52,576 bases of DNA. Origin: Acidovorax sp. GW101-3H11 (GTDB lineage: Bacteria > Pseudomonadota > Gammaproteobacteria > Burkholderiales > Burkholderiaceae_C). The stretch spans positions 27,526 through 80,101 of the forward strand of contig NZ_LUKZ01000020.1 of assembly GCF_001633105.1 (NCBI RefSeq). The letters are read 5' to 3'. Below, piece by piece: positions 18,250 through 27,998 of this stretch (the stretch's first letter is position 1; the number at the start of each line of letters is the position of its first letter). The notes beneath the pieces are model-generated. The model searched no databases. It worked only from the letters and a program-made list of their open reading frames with translations, and was not told the DNA's origin. The position numbers were made by a program, and so were the translations under genes.

Positions 18250-19364
18250 CGTTTGAAGCGGCCGTCACTGCCAATGATGGAGAGATCGGCAAACTCCAGG
18301 CCGCTGTGGTCGGCGGGGCTGTAGCTCAGCTCCACCCCGCCCAGGTCCCATTTCTTGATGCTCTCCAGCCCGGCGTGCAGCTTGGCGCGGTCCGGCTTGG
18401 GCCCCGCGCGCTTGAGGCCCTCCACCAGGACCTTGGCGCTCACAAAACCCTCCACCATGGCGGGGGTGAGGTCGGTCATGTTCCTGGCCCGCGCCAGCTG
18501 CATCGCCTCCTTGACCACGGGGTAGTTGAGCGAGCGTTCCGACGGAAACACCTGCGTGACCACCACGCCCCGTGCCTGGTCGCCCAGCAGTTTCACGAAG
18601 CCACCCGAAGCGTTGTTGGACAGCGTGACGATCTGCCCGTTGACCCCTGCAGCACGCAGTGCCTTGATGCCGTCCACCACCGCCGCACCGGTGCCAATGA
18701 AGACCACGGCCTGCGGCTGCTTTTGTGCTACCCGGGGTGCGATAGCGCTGTAGTCGGGCTTGGCGCGGTCAAATTTCTCGATGAAAAGGGCGTCCAGCTG
18801 GTTGGCCTTGAAGCCGGATTGCGCACCCGCGAGGCCATCGGCACCAAAGGTGTCGTCCACATGCACGACACCAATGCGCTTGATGCCCAGGGTGTTGAGG
18901 TGGGTGATGGCCTTTTCCACCTCGCGCTGGTAAGGGGCCCGCACGTTGAAGATGTATTTGGGCACGGGCTGGTGCAGCACCATGGCCCCGGTGGAGGGGC
19001 CGACCAGCGGCACGCCGTGTTGCTCCAGCAGTGGCATGATGCCCTGCGTGTGGGGCGTGCCGCGTGTCATGAACAGGCCGATCACGCCTTTTTCCTCGAT
19101 CAGCGTCTTGGTGTTCTGCAGCGTGAGTTTGGGGTCGAACCTGTCGTCCAGCGAAACCACTTCGACCTTCTGGCCGCCCACGCCGCCTTTGGCATTGACG
19201 TGGTCGATGTAGAGGGCCGCGCCCTGCATGGATTCGGCCACCGTGGCGGCGGCCGAGCCGGTGATGCCGACCGTCTGGCCAATCAGGATCTGGGAGTGGG
19301 CGGAACCGATGCCCAGGGCGGCAGCCAGGGCGCAGAGCGCGCCGGCCAGGCCAGTCTTCTTCAT
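18246..19364 (-). CDS. Periplasmic ABC substrate-binding protein, branched-chain amino acid (LivJ) type, copy A
   Basis: The 372-residue protein has a signal peptide (MKKTGLAGALCALAAALGIG, then SAHSQ) and a type I periplasmic binding fold of the Leu/Ile/Val family (GQTVGITGSAAATVAESMQG; YIDHVNAKGGVGGQKVEVVS; VPLVGPSTGAMVLHQPV; HVDDTFGADGLAG). The ATG at 19364 has AGGAGAC upstream. It is about 60 % identical by eye to the next gene upstream (19455-20573) and in the same order, so they are tandem duplicates. No permease or ATPase gene is near, so they must serve a transporter elsewhere or act as a sensor. The stop codon TAG lies in the terminal CTAG of the inverted-repeat element. Confidence 0.9.
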   Translation of the reverse strand: MKKTGLAGALCALAAALGIGSAHSQILIGQTVGITGSAAATVAESMQGAALYIDHVNAKGGVGGQKVEVVSLDDRFDPKLTLQNTKTLIEEKGVIGLFMTRGTPHTQGIMPLLEQHGVPLVGPSTGAMVLHQPVPKYIFNVRAPYQREVEKAITHLNTLGIKRIGVVHVDDTFGADGLAGAQSGFKANQLDALFIEKFDRAKPDYSAIAPRVAQKQPQAVVFIGTGAAVVDGIKALRAAGVNGQIVTLSNNASGGFVKLLGDQARGVVVTQVFPSERSLNYPVVKEAMQLARARNMTDLTPAMVEGFVSAKVLVEGLKRAGPKPDRAKLHAGLESIKKWDLGGVELSYSPADHSGLEFADLSIIGSDGRFKR

Positions 19365-19454
19365 GGGGTTGTCTCCTGCATATGGAGCGCCCGAGTGTAG
19401 GGACGCCCTTGCGCAGGACAACTGTAAAAACGCGTAGGCCGGGTGCTCGGGCGC

Positions 19455-20573
19455 TCAGCGGCGGAAGCGCCCGTCCGTGCCAATGATGGCCAGGTCGGCA
19501 AAATCCAGCCCGGTATGGTCTTCGGGGCTGAAGTTCACCTCCAGCCCGCCCAGGTCCAGCTTCTTGATGCTCTCCAGCGCGGTCTGTATCTTCTCGCGGG
19601 TGGGCTTGGGGCCTGCGCGCTTGAGGCCTTCGACCAGCACCTTGGCTGCGGCAAAGCCCTCCAGCATGGCGGGGCTGATTTCGGTGAGCCCCTTGGTCTT
19701 GGCAAGCTCCTGGGCTTCCTTCACCATCGGGTAGGTCACGGCGCGCTCGTTGGGGAACACCTGGGTCACGATCACGCCCCGGGCGTTGGCCCCCAGGCTC
19801 TTGATGAAGCCGCTGGAGGCATTGTTGGACAGCGTCACGATCTGCGCGGCCGAGCCCGCCGTGCGCAGGGCGTTGGTGGCATCCACCACCGCAGAGCCCG
19901 AGGCCACCATCAACACCGCCTGCGCATCGGCCTTGGCCACCTTGGCGGCAATGGGGGCGAAGTCGGGTTTGGCTCGGTCAAATTTTTCGGACACCACGGC
20001 GGTCAGCTTGGCGGCCGTCAGGCCCTTCTGTGCGCCCTGGATGCCGTCGGCGCCAAAGCTGTCGTCCGCATACACCAGTGCCACGCGGGTGATGCCCATC
20101 GATGCCAGGTGGGTGATCGCCTTTTCGGCCTCGCGCTGGTAGGTGGCGCGCACATTGAAGATGTATTTGCGCACCGGCTGGTGCAGCACCATGGCCCCGG
20201 TGGAGGGCGCCACCAGCGCCACGCCGTGTTTGTCCAGCAGCGGCAGGATGGCCTCGGTGTGGGGGGTGCCCCGGTTGAGGAACAGGGCGGAGACGTTCTT
20301 GTCCTCGATCAGCGTGCGCGCGTTTTCGGCCGCCAGCTTGGGGTCGAACTTGTCATCCAGGGAGATCAGCTCGATCTTCTGGCCATTGACGCCGCCCTTG
20401 GCATTGATGGCGTCGATGTACAGCAGCGCGCCGTCGGTGGTCTCCTTCACCCCGGCGGCGACCTGGCCAGTGAAGCCTGCGGTCTGGCCGATCAGGATCT
20501 GGGCATGGCTGGCGGCACTGGCTGCCAGCGCCAGGACCATGCCCGCCGCCCTCAGTTGCCATTGTTTTGTCAT
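19455..20573 (-). CDS. Periplasmic ABC substrate-binding protein, LivJ type, copy B
   Basis: The 372-residue paralogue of the previous gene has signal peptide MTKQWQLRAAGMVLALAASA (then ASHAQ) and the core segments GQTAGFTGQVAAGVKETTDG, YIDAINAKGGVNGQKIELIS, VALVAPSTGAMVLHQPV and YADDSFGADGIQGAQKGL. Mature lengths are identical and both end in DGRF(K/R)R. Divergence between the copies is spread through the whole protein, so the duplication is not recent. It is divergent from uvrA, sharing the 210-base region 20574-20783. GGAG lies just before the ATG. The ligand, an amino acid or a small aromatic or aliphatic acid, is not readable. Confidence 0.9.
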   Translation of the reverse strand: MTKQWQLRAAGMVLALAASAASHAQILIGQTAGFTGQVAAGVKETTDGALLYIDAINAKGGVNGQKIELISLDDKFDPKLAAENARTLIEDKNVSALFLNRGTPHTEAILPLLDKHGVALVAPSTGAMVLHQPVRKYIFNVRATYQREAEKAITHLASMGITRVALVYADDSFGADGIQGAQKGLTAAKLTAVVSEKFDRAKPDFAPIAAKVAKADAQAVLMVASGSAVVDATNALRTAGSAAQIVTLSNNASSGFIKSLGANARGVIVTQVFPNERAVTYPMVKEAQELAKTKGLTEISPAMLEGFAAAKVLVEGLKRAGPKPTREKIQTALESIKKLDLGGLEVNFSPEDHTGLDFADLAIIGTDGRFRR

Positions 20574-20783
20574 GGCGGTCTCCTCTTGTTTTGTGTGGAC
20601 GCCGCAGTCTAAACCGATGTTTCCGGCCAGAACACCCGCTTTTCCCTAGCCGCTGCCCCATGGCCCCTGCTTTGTCCACGGTCAAAAGCACCGCAGCGCG
20701 CCTCGGGGGTAATCGGCAGGCGCAGGCGCAAATCGGGGGTGCGTCCCTAGAATGTTCCGCCTCACCCCAGAAAGACCGCCTCC

Positions 20784-23700
20784 ATGACCCAGGGACAGAT
20801 CCGTATCCGTGGCGCACGCCAGCACAACCTCAAGAACCTGGACCTGGACATCCGCACCGGCGAACTCACGGTGGTGACGGGCCCGAGCGGCTCAGGCAAG
20901 TCCAGCCTGGTGTTTGACACGCTGTACGCCGAGGGCCAGCGCCGGTATGTGGAAACCTTCAGCGCCTACGCGCGCCAGTTTCTGGACCGCATGGACAAAC
21001 CGGCCGTGGACAAGGTCGAAGGCGTACCCCCCGCCATCGCCATCGACCAGACCAACCCGGTGCGCTCCAGCCGATCCACCGTGGGCACGATGACGGAGCT
21101 GAACGATCACCTGAAGCTGCTGTTTGCACGTGCTGGCCAGTTGTTTGACAAGCAGACCGCGCAGCCGGTGCGGCACGACTCGCCGGAGACCATCTATGCC
21201 GAGCTGCAGCAGCGCAGCGCCGCAGCGGGCGACCCGCGCATCGTGCTGACCTTCCCGGTCGAGCTGCCTGCCAACACCTCGGCCGAGCAGGTCGAGCAAT
21301 GGCTGTCCGCCAGCGGCTTCACCAAGGTGCAGGCCGAGCGCGAAGTGGCCACGCCCACCGGCCCGCGCAAGGTCCTGGACGTGGTGGCCGACCGCTTCCG
21401 CCTGGGCAATGCCGAGAAGGCGCGGGTGATCGAGGCGATTGAGGTGGCACTCAAGCGTGGCACGGGGCGGCTGAATGTGTACCGCCTGGTGGATGAGGGC
21501 GAGCCGGAACTGTGGCGCTTTTCAACCGGCCTGCATTGCCCGGACAGCGACCTGCGCTACAGCGACCCCATCCCGTCGATGTTCTCGTTCAACTCCGCCG
21601 TGGGCGCGTGTGACAGCTGCCGGGGCTTTGGCCGCGTGATCGGCGTGGACTACGGCCTTGTCATCCCCAACGACAAGCTCACGCTGCGCGCGGGTGCCAT
21701 CAAGACCATCCAGACCCCCGCGTGGCAAGAGGCGCAGGACGACCTCATGCGCCACGCCGAGGCCGCAGGCATTCCGCGCGACACGCCCTGGTACAAGCTC
21801 ACCGACGACCAGAAAAAGTGGGTCATCGGCGGCACGCCCGGCTACAAGGATGGGCAGTGGAGCAAGCAGTGGTACGGCATCAAGCGCTTCTTCGAGTACC
21901 TGGAGAGCAAGGCCTACAAGATGCACATCCGCGTGCTCTTGTCCAAGTACCGCAGCTACACGCCATGCCCCACCTGCGCGGGCGCACGCCTTAAGACCGA
22001 AAGCCTGCTCTGGCGCATTGGCCGCAAGGAAGACGCCGACGCGGTGCTGGAGCCCGGCAAGCGCTTCCTGCCCGAGGGCGTGCAATGGAGCCGCGAGCAG
22101 CTGGATGCCTTGCCCGGCCTGTGCCTGCACGACCTGATGCTGCTGCCCATCGACCGGCTGCGCCGGTTCTTTGACCGCATGCAATTGCCCGTGGGTGACG
22201 ACGCCAAGGGCGGCGACGCCCAGGCGCTCAAGTTGTTGCACGAAGAAATCACCACGCGCCTCAAATACCTGTGCGACGTGGGCATTGGCTACCTCACGCT
22301 GGACCGCCAAAGCCGCACGCTGAGTGGCGGTGAGGTGCAGCGCATCAACCTCACCACCGCTTTAGGCACCAGCCTGGTCAACACGCTCTTCGTGCTGGAT
22401 GAGCCCAGCATCGGCCTGCACCCGCGCGACATGCACCGCATCACCGAGGCCATGCTGCGCCTGCGCGATGCGGGCAACACCCTGGTGGTGGTGGAGCACG
22501 ACCCGGCCGTCATGCTCGCGGCCGACCGCATGATCGACATGGGCCCGGGGCCGGGCAGCCTGGGCGGGCAGATCGTGTTCGACGGCACCACGGCCGACCT
22601 GCGCAGTGCCGACACGCTCACCGGCGCCTACCTGGGCGGCCGCAAGCATGTGGGTTTTGGCTTCAAGCGCATGGTGACCGAATCGACGCCGCGCCTCATC
22701 CTCGAAGGCGCGCGCGAGCACAACCTGCAGAACGTGTCCGTCGAGTTCCCGCTGCAGCGCCTGGTCACCGTGACGGGCGTGAGCGGCTCGGGCAAGTCGA
22801 GCCTGATCCAGGACGTGCTCGCCCCCGCGCTGCTGCGCCACTTTGGCAAGGCCACCGACACGCCCGGCGCGCACGACCGCATGCTGGGCGCCGACCACCT
22901 GTCGGACGTGGTGTTCGTGGACCAGTCGCCCATCGGCAAGACCGCGCGCTCCAACCCCGTGAGCTATGTGGGCGCGTGGGACAGCATCCGCGAGCTGTTT
23001 GCCGTGGCGCCGCTGTCCAAACAGCGCAGCTACACCGCCGCCAAGTTCAGCTTCAACAGTGGCGACGGGCGCTGCCCGACCTGCGGTGGCTCGGGCTTCG
23101 AGCATGTGGAGATGCAGTTCCTGTCGGACGTGTACCTGCGCTGCCCGGACTGCGACGGCAAGCGCTACCGGCCCGAGATCCTGGAGATCACGATTGAACG
23201 CGGCGGGCGAAGCCTCAACGTGGCCGACGTGCTGGCCCTCACGGTGGCCGAGGCTGCCACCCTGTTTGCGAACGACCGCGACGTGATCCGCGCGCTGCAG
23301 CCCATCGTGGACGTGGGGCTCGAATACGTGGCGCTGGGCCAGCCCGTGCCGACCCTGTCAGGTGGCGAAGCACAACGGCTCAAGCTGGCGGGCTTCCTGG
23401 CCGAAGCCGCCAAAACGGCCGCCAAATCGCGCCAGGCCGTGGCGCGCAAGGGCACGCTGTTCCTGTTCGACGAGCCCACCACCGGCCTGCACTTTGACGA
23501 CATCGCCAAGCTCATGCGCGCGCTGCGCAAGCTCATCGATGCAGGGCACTCGCTCATCGTCATCGAACACAATCTGGACGTGATCCGCGCAAGCGACTGG
23601 CTCATCGACCTGGGGCCCGAAGGTGGCTATGCAGGCGGCCTGATCGTGGCCGAGGGCACACCCGAAGATGTGCGGGCGCATGCCACCTCGCACACCGGGC

Positions 23701-26657
23701 AGGCACTGCGCGACTACGAACTGGCGCTGGGCGTGGGCGGCCACTCGGTGCACGAAAAAGCTGCTGTGCTACGAAAAAAGGAGCTGCTTGGGCAAGAAGG
23801 ACGCGCGCAGGAGGCCAAAAATGCCATTGAAATCGTCAACGCCAAGGAACACAACCTCAAGAACCTGAGCGTGGACATTCCGCGCGGCAAGTTCAACGTG
23901 GTGACCGGCGTGAGCGGCTCGGGCAAGTCCACGCTGGCGTTCGACATTTTGTTCAACGAAGGCCAGCGGCGTTACCTCGAATCGCTTAACGCCTATGCCC
24001 GCAGCATCGTGCAACCGGCGGGGCGGCCCGAGGTGGATGCGGTGTACGGCATTCCGCCCACCGTGGCCATCGAGCAGCGCCTCTCGCGCGGCGGGCGCAA
24101 GTCCACCGTGGGCACCACCACCGAGGTGTGGCACTTTCTGCGCCTGCTGTACGTCAAGCTCGGCACACAGCATTGCGTGAAAGACGGTGCCGCCGTACAG
24201 CCACAAACGCCCGAGAGTATTGCCGCGCAGCTGCTCACCCAGTTCCGTGGCCAGCACATCGGCCTGCTCGCCCCGCTGGTGATGAACCGCAAGGGCGTCT
24301 ACACCGAGCTGGCCGACTGGGCCCGCCCGCGCGGCTACACGCACCTGCGGGTGGACGGCAACTTCTTGCCCACCACGGGTTTTCCGCGCATCGACCGCTT
24401 CAAGGAACACACCATCGAGCTGCCCGTGGCCAGCCTCGATGTGTCGCCCGAGAACGAAGCCGCACTGCGCACCGCGCTGGCCGACGCACTCACGCACGGC
24501 AAGGGCGTGGTGCATGTTCTCTCAGGCATCACGGGCCTGCGCGAAGCCATGGAAGGCGGCCTGCCCACGGCGGGCATCGGCCAGCTGCAGGCGTTCTCCA
24601 CCAAGCGCGCCTGCCCCGTGTGCGCCACGAGTTATGCCGAGCTGGACCCACGCCTGTTCAGCTACAACAGCAAACACGGCTGGTGCCCCGACTGCGTGGG
24701 CACGGGCGTCAAGCTCACCAAGGACCAGCGCAAGGTGTTTGACGACTCGGTGCAGGACGACAAGGAAAAAGGCCGCGAGCAGACCTTTGCCGAGCCCGAG
24801 GTGGAAGACCTGGCCGACACCGCCTGCCCGAGTTGCAGCGGCACCCGCCTGAACGCCACGGCCCGCGCGGTGCAGTTTGCGGGTGTGGGCATCACCGACA
24901 TTGCCGCGTTGTCGGTGACCGACGTGCGCCGCTGGGTGGAGACGCTGCGCGTGGAAGGTGGCATGACAGCCCGCGAGGCCGACATCGCCCGCGACCTGGT
25001 GCCCGAGATCCAGAGCCGCCTCGAATTCCTCGAAGAAGTGGGCCTGGGCTACCTCACGCTCGACCGGGGCGCGCCCACGCTCAGCGGTGGCGAGGCCCAG
25101 CGCATTCGCCTGGCCGCGCAGCTGGGCAGCAACCTGCAGGGCGTGTGCTACGTGCTCGATGAGCCCACCATTGGCCTGCATGCGCGGGACAACCAGATCC
25201 TGCTCAATGCCCTGCACAAGCTGGGCGACAAGGGCAACACGCTGGTGGTGGTGGAGCATGATGAAGACACCATCCGCCGCGCCGACCACATCATCGACAT
25301 TGGCCCGAGCGCGGGCAAACGCGGCGGGCGCCTGGTGGCGCAGGGCAGCGTGGCCGACATCACGGGCGCCCCAGATTCGCAAACCGGCCGCTACCTGCTG
25401 CACGCGATGAAGCACCCGCTGCAGCTGCGCCGCAGCATGGTGGCGGGCGAGGTGAGCGCCGAAGCCACGGCCGCCTTCGCGCAGGCCGAAGCCGCCGCGC
25501 CCACCGGCCGCCAAAGCGCGGCCGTGAAGAAGCGTGCCGCCCAGGCCGCCGCGCTGGCGACCGATGCACTCACCGAGGCCAAAGAGCGCGCCGCCATGCG
25601 CTGGCTCACCGTGCACGGCGCGCAGCTGCACAACCTGCAGAACGTGACGGCCACCGTGCCGCTGCACCGCCTGGTGGCGGTGACGGGCGTGAGCGGATCG
25701 GGCAAGTCCACCCTGGCGCGCGATGTGCTGCTGGCCAACGTGCAGGCCTGGGTGCAGCAGCGCAGTACCAAGGCCGGGCGCGATGCCATGGACGCGGGCA
25801 AGGCGCCGCCGCTGGTCGGTTGCACGGGCCTGTCGGGCTTCGAGAGCATCGACCGCGTGCTCGAAGTGGACCAGACGCCCATCGGCAAAACACCGCGTTC
25901 CTGTCCCGCCACCTACATCGGCTTCTGGGACACCATCCGCAAGCTGTTTGCCGAAACGCTGGAGGCCAAGGCGCGTGGCTACGCGGCCGGGCGCTTCAGC
26001 TTCAACACCGGCGAAGGCCGCTGCGCGAGCTGCGAGGGCGCGGGCGTACGCACCATCGAGATGAGCTTTCTGCCCGATGTGAAGGTGCCCTGCGAGACCT
26101 GCCACGGCGCGCGCTTCAACCCCGAAACGCTGGCCGTGACCTGGCGCGGCAAGAGCATCGGCGACGTGCTGCAGATGGAGGTGGACGAGGCCGTGGACTT
26201 CTTCGCCAGCATGCCCAGCATCGCGCACCCGCTGCAACTGCTGAAAGATGTGGGCCTGGGCTACCTCACGCTGGGGCAACCCTCGCCCACGCTCAGCGGT
26301 GGCGAGGCGCAGCGCATCAAGCTGGTGACCGAGCTGACCAAGGTGCGCGACGAAGTGGGCCGCCGGGGCCAGAAGGCGCCCCACACGCTGTATGTGCTGG
26401 ACGAGCCCACGGTGGGCCTGCACATGGCCGATGTGGACAAGCTCATCCGCGTGCTGCACCGCCTGGTCGATGGGGGCCACAGCGTGATCGTGATCGAACA
26501 CGACCTGGACGTGATCGCCGAGGCCGACTGGATCCTGGACCTGGGGCCGGAAGGCGGTAACGCTGGGGGCCGCATTGTGGCTGCTGCCACGCCCGAAGAA
26601 GTGGTGGCGGCAGGCACCCACACGGGCAAGGCGCTGGCGCCGGTGCTGGCGCGCTGA
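20784..26657 (+). CDS. uvrA: Double-length UvrA (excinuclease ABC subunit A), two fused UvrA halves
   Basis: This 1957-residue protein is about twice the usual 940 residues of UvrA, the damage-sensing ATPase of nucleotide excision repair. Four ABC cassettes are present. Walker A motifs are GPSGSGKSS (near 33), GVSGSGKSS (665), GVSGSGKST (1041) and GVSGSGKST (1635). Signature motifs TLSGGE.QR lie near 513, 858, 1433 and 1836, with matching Walker B motifs ([36 protein letters not shown]). CxxC zinc-finger pairs occur in both halves (CPTCAG, CPTCGG/CPDCDG, CPVCAT/CPDCVG/CPSCSG, CASCEG/CETCHG). Each half therefore looks like a complete UvrA, and the protein may mimic the UvrA dimer in one chain. 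Residues about 995-1017, at the seam, are encoded by a dispersed repeat. A second linker near 1570-1610 is Ala-rich. No CTGT-N8-ACAG LexA box is seen in 20574-20783. Confidence 0.93.
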   Translation: MTQGQIRIRGARQHNLKNLDLDIRTGELTVVTGPSGSGKSSLVFDTLYAEGQRRYVETFSAYARQFLDRMDKPAVDKVEGVPPAIAIDQTNPVRSSRSTVGTMTELNDHLKLLFARAGQLFDKQTAQPVRHDSPETIYAELQQRSAAAGDPRIVLTFPVELPANTSAEQVEQWLSASGFTKVQAEREVATPTGPRKVLDVVADRFRLGNAEKARVIEAIEVALKRGTGRLNVYRLVDEGEPELWRFSTGLHCPDSDLRYSDPIPSMFSFNSAVGACDSCRGFGRVIGVDYGLVIPNDKLTLRAGAIKTIQTPAWQEAQDDLMRHAEAAGIPRDTPWYKLTDDQKKWVIGGTPGYKDGQWSKQWYGIKRFFEYLESKAYKMHIRVLLSKYRSYTPCPTCAGARLKTESLLWRIGRKEDADAVLEPGKRFLPEGVQWSREQLDALPGLCLHDLMLLPIDRLRRFFDRMQLPVGDDAKGGDAQALKLLHEEITTRLKYLCDVGIGYLTLDRQSRTLSGGEVQRINLTTALGTSLVNTLFVLDEPSIGLHPRDMHRITEAMLRLRDAGNTLVVVEHDPAVMLAADRMIDMGPGPGSLGGQIVFDGTTADLRSADTLTGAYLGGRKHVGFGFKRMVTESTPRLILEGAREHNLQNVSVEFPLQRLVTVTGVSGSGKSSLIQDVLAPALLRHFGKATDTPGAHDRMLGADHLSDVVFVDQSPIGKTARSNPVSYVGAWDSIRELFAVAPLSKQRSYTAAKFSFNSGDGRCPTCGGSGFEHVEMQFLSDVYLRCPDCDGKRYRPEILEITIERGGRSLNVADVLALTVAEAATLFANDRDVIRALQPIVDVGLEYVALGQPVPTLSGGEAQRLKLAGFLAEAAKTAAKSRQAVARKGTLFLFDEPTTGLHFDDIAKLMRALRKLIDAGHSLIVIEHNLDVIRASDWLIDLGPEGGYAGGLIVAEGTPEDVRAHATSHTGQALRDYELALGVGGHSVHEKAAVLRKKELLGQEGRAQEAKNAIEIVNAKEHNLKNLSVDIPRGKFNVVTGVSGSGKSTLAFDILFNEGQRRYLESLNAYARSIVQPAGRPEVDAVYGIPPTVAIEQRLSRGGRKSTVGTTTEVWHFLRLLYVKLGTQHCVKDGAAVQPQTPESIAAQLLTQFRGQHIGLLAPLVMNRKGVYTELADWARPRGYTHLRVDGNFLPTTGFPRIDRFKEHTIELPVASLDVSPENEAALRTALADALTHGKGVVHVLSGITGLREAMEGGLPTAGIGQLQAFSTKRACPVCATSYAELDPRLFSYNSKHGWCPDCVGTGVKLTKDQRKVFDDSVQDDKEKGREQTFAEPEVEDLADTACPSCSGTRLNATARAVQFAGVGITDIAALSVTDVRRWVETLRVEGGMTAREADIARDLVPEIQSRLEFLEEVGLGYLTLDRGAPTLSGGEAQRIRLAAQLGSNLQGVCYVLDEPTIGLHARDNQILLNALHKLGDKGNTLVVVEHDEDTIRRADHIIDIGPSAGKRGGRLVAQGSVADITGAPDSQTGRYLLHAMKHPLQLRRSMVAGEVSAEATAAFAQAEAAAPTGRQSAAVKKRAAQAAALATDALTEAKERAAMRWLTVHGAQLHNLQNVTATVPLHRLVAVTGVSGSGKSTLARDVLLANVQAWVQQRSTKAGRDAMDAGKAPPLVGCTGLSGFESIDRVLEVDQTPIGKTPRSCPATYIGFWDTIRKLFAETLEAKARGYAAGRFSFNTGEGRCASCEGAGVRTIEMSFLPDVKVPCETCHGARFNPETLAVTWRGKSIGDVLQMEVDEAVDFFASMPSIAHPLQLLKDVGLGYLTLGQPSPTLSGGEAQRIKLVTELTKVRDEVGRRGQKAPHTLYVLDEPTVGLHMADVDKLIRVLHRLVDGGHSVIVIEHDLDVIAEADWILDLGPEGGNAGGRIVAAATPEEVVAAGTHTGKALAPVLAR
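23767..23834 (+). repeat. Dispersed 66-68 bp repeat, copy 3 (at the seam of uvrA)
   Basis: It starts TGCTACGAAAAAAGGAGCTG, then CTTGGGCAAGAAGG, ACGCGCGCAGGAGGCC, AAAAATGCCATTGAAATC, in the same block order as the other copies. It is in frame with uvrA and encodes a charged helical linker (about residues 995-1017) between the C-terminus of the first UvrA half and the [13 protein letters not shown] start of the second. Confidence 0.75.
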
Positions 26658-26660
26658 GTT

Positions 26661-26682
26661 GGGCGGGGGCGGGGGCGACGGG
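26661..26682 (+). other. G-tract motif just after uvrA (possible G-quadruplex)
   Basis: Three runs of three to five G separated by single C, then GACGGG, fit G3-N1-G5-N1-G5-N4-G3. It begins three bases after the uvrA stop on the coding strand. No other terminator is seen between uvrA and the lipoprotein gene, so a structural role at the mRNA end is conceivable. In GC-rich DNA such motifs also arise by chance. Confidence 0.35.
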
Positions 26683-26817
26683 CGCACAGCCCCGTCGGCC
26701 CCTGTCCTACGCGCAGCGCGGAACATGGCGCACGCGGTGTGCGGCATGGGCTTCCTACGATGGGTTGCAGGGGATTCGCTCCCCACTTTCCATCCACCTC
26801 CAAGGACGCCCATCGCC

Positions 26818-27324
26818 ATGAATACGCTCCATTTCCTCAAGACCTGTACCGCTCTTGCGGCCACCTCCGTGTTGCTGGTCGCCTGCGGCGGCGGCAATGA
26901 CGACGACCCGACACCCAGCAATGAACCCGGTGTGCTCACGGTGAGCAATGCCACCCTCGACGGGCTGAACGGCGTGTACGGTAACGGCGCGCTCAACCTC
27001 ACCGAGGTGGACAAGAAGAACCCCATCGGCTCCACGCCAGAGCTGTGCACCTTCCGCTTTGACGGCGCCAACAAGGTGGGCTCGTCCGCCACGGCCTTTG
27101 GCGACATCCGCTACCGCCCCGATGCCACAAGCCTGCACCAGGTGTTCCTGACCTTTGATGGCAAGGAATACGGCAGCGGCGAAGCAACGGACACCGCCGT
27201 GGTGCGCGAGAGCGATCAGGTGCGGTTCACCGGCAAGACGCTCACCGCCTCGGATGGCTCCGGCGCCACGCTGCGTGTGAGCGGCATCGTGCCCATGCGG
27301 CCCAACCGCCCCCTGGGCTGCTGA
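26818..27324 (+). CDS. Hypothetical lipoprotein
   Basis: This 168-residue protein has a lipoprotein signal peptide ending in the lipobox LLVAC, with the modified cysteine near residue 24, followed by GGGNDDDPTPSNEP, a flexible acidic linker. Asp residues after the linker rather than directly at +2 suggest outer-membrane sorting. The mature domain (LTVSNATLDGLNGVYGNGAL ... GTVRVSG-like strands, ending RPNRPLGC) looks like a small beta-rich fold that I cannot assign. The ATG at 26818 follows AAGGACGCC. The gene is followed by a strong terminator at 27363-27413. It is monocistronic by appearance. Confidence 0.78.
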   Translation: MNTLHFLKTCTALAATSVLLVACGGGNDDDPTPSNEPGVLTVSNATLDGLNGVYGNGALNLTEVDKKNPIGSTPELCTFRFDGANKVGSSATAFGDIRYRPDATSLHQVFLTFDGKEYGSGEATDTAVVRESDQVRFTGKTLTASDGSGATLRVSGIVPMRPNRPLGC

Positions 27325-27362
27325 GTCCGCATTTCGACTCTCTCATTGCTGGTCTCCCTCCC

Positions 27363-27413
27363 CGGCCCTTCGGCCGGTTCAGCCCCTGCTGCCATCGTGG
27401 CAGGGGCTTTTTT
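27363..27413 (+). terminator. Rho-independent terminator after the lipoprotein gene
   Basis: A small hairpin CCGGCC-CTTC-GGCCGG is followed by the main stem AGCCCCTGC paired with GCAGGGGCT (27381-27408) and a T6 run. It lies 38 bases after the stop of the lipoprotein gene. Confidence 0.87.
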
Positions 27414-27574
27414 GCTGGCGCAAGGGCAGGGGCAGGCCGCTGTCCTGCGGGTGGCGCTGCATGCTGGGCGGACGCATCGGCCGTGCGCTCTCGGAGCGCG
27501 CCGAGGCGCGCTGGCCGCACAATGCAGCGGTGCTTGTGCGGCGCAGTGGCCGCGTTGCACTTTGCCCGTCGTCC

Positions 27575-27922
27575 ATGCCAACACCACCTTCTGACCGACC
27601 CACCGTGGTCTGGCTGCACCCCGAAGCGCCGCCCAAGCCTGCTGAAGGCGCGCCCTGCAACGGCTGCGGCCTGTGTTGCCTGGCCGAGCCCTGTCCGCTG
27701 GGCGTGCTGGTCTCGCGCCGCCGCAAGGGCGCTTGTGTGGCCCTGCGCTGGAGCGATGCGGACCAGCGCTACTGGTGTGGCATGGTGGCCGACCCGGGCG
27801 GCGTGACGGGACTCACCCAGCCCTGGGCGGTGCGTGCGATGTCGGCGCTGGCGCGGCGCTGGATTGCATCGGGGATTGGCTGCGATGCGCGGCTGGATGT
27901 GGCGCCGCCTTCTGCCAGGTAG
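27575..27922 (+). CDS. Small Cys-cluster protein (YkgJ-like)
   Basis: The 115-residue protein has the dense cysteine motif CNGCGLCCLAEPCPLG near residue 28 and further cysteines at about 50 and 66, which resembles YkgJ-type zinc or iron cluster proteins (CxxCGxCC). The rest (ALRWSDADQRYWCGMVADPG ... ALARRWIASGIGCDARLDV) is not assigned. Function is unknown. The ATG at 27575 is favoured because the frame upstream is GC-rich and lacks a ribosome-binding site; even here the site is weak. It ends nine bases before a dispersed repeat and is convergent with ctlX. Confidence 0.72.
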   Translation: MPTPPSDRPTVVWLHPEAPPKPAEGAPCNGCGLCCLAEPCPLGVLVSRRRKGACVALRWSDADQRYWCGMVADPGGVTGLTQPWAVRAMSALARRWIASGIGCDARLDVAPPSAR

Positions 27923-27930
27923 ATGCGGTT

Positions 27931-27998
27931 TGCTATTGAATGCATAGCTATAAAGGCATGGCCATCAGGCGGTAACGGCATTTTTTGCTTGAAAAATG
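27931..27998 (+). repeat. Dispersed 66-68 bp repeat, copy 4 (3' end of ctlX)
   Basis: It starts TGCTATTGAATGCATAGCTA, then TAAAGGCATGGCCATC, AGGCGGTAACGGC, ATTTTTTGCTTGAAAAATG. The T-rich block and inverted TGCTAT/ATAGC are especially clear here. Read on the minus strand, bases 27965-27998 encode the last residues (IFQAKNAVTA) and the stop codon of ctlX. Confidence 0.85.

Noticed and set aside
18729..18790. Possible further repeat copy in the binding-protein gene (TGCTACCC ... GATAGC ... GGTCAAATTT)
   Set aside because: The paralogue at 19950-20010 encodes the same peptide with different bases, so this is ordinary conserved coding sequence.
24522..27107. 861-codon minus-strand frame opposite uvrA
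   Set aside because: It is antisense to a highly conserved ATPase and lacks any motif or ribosome-binding site.
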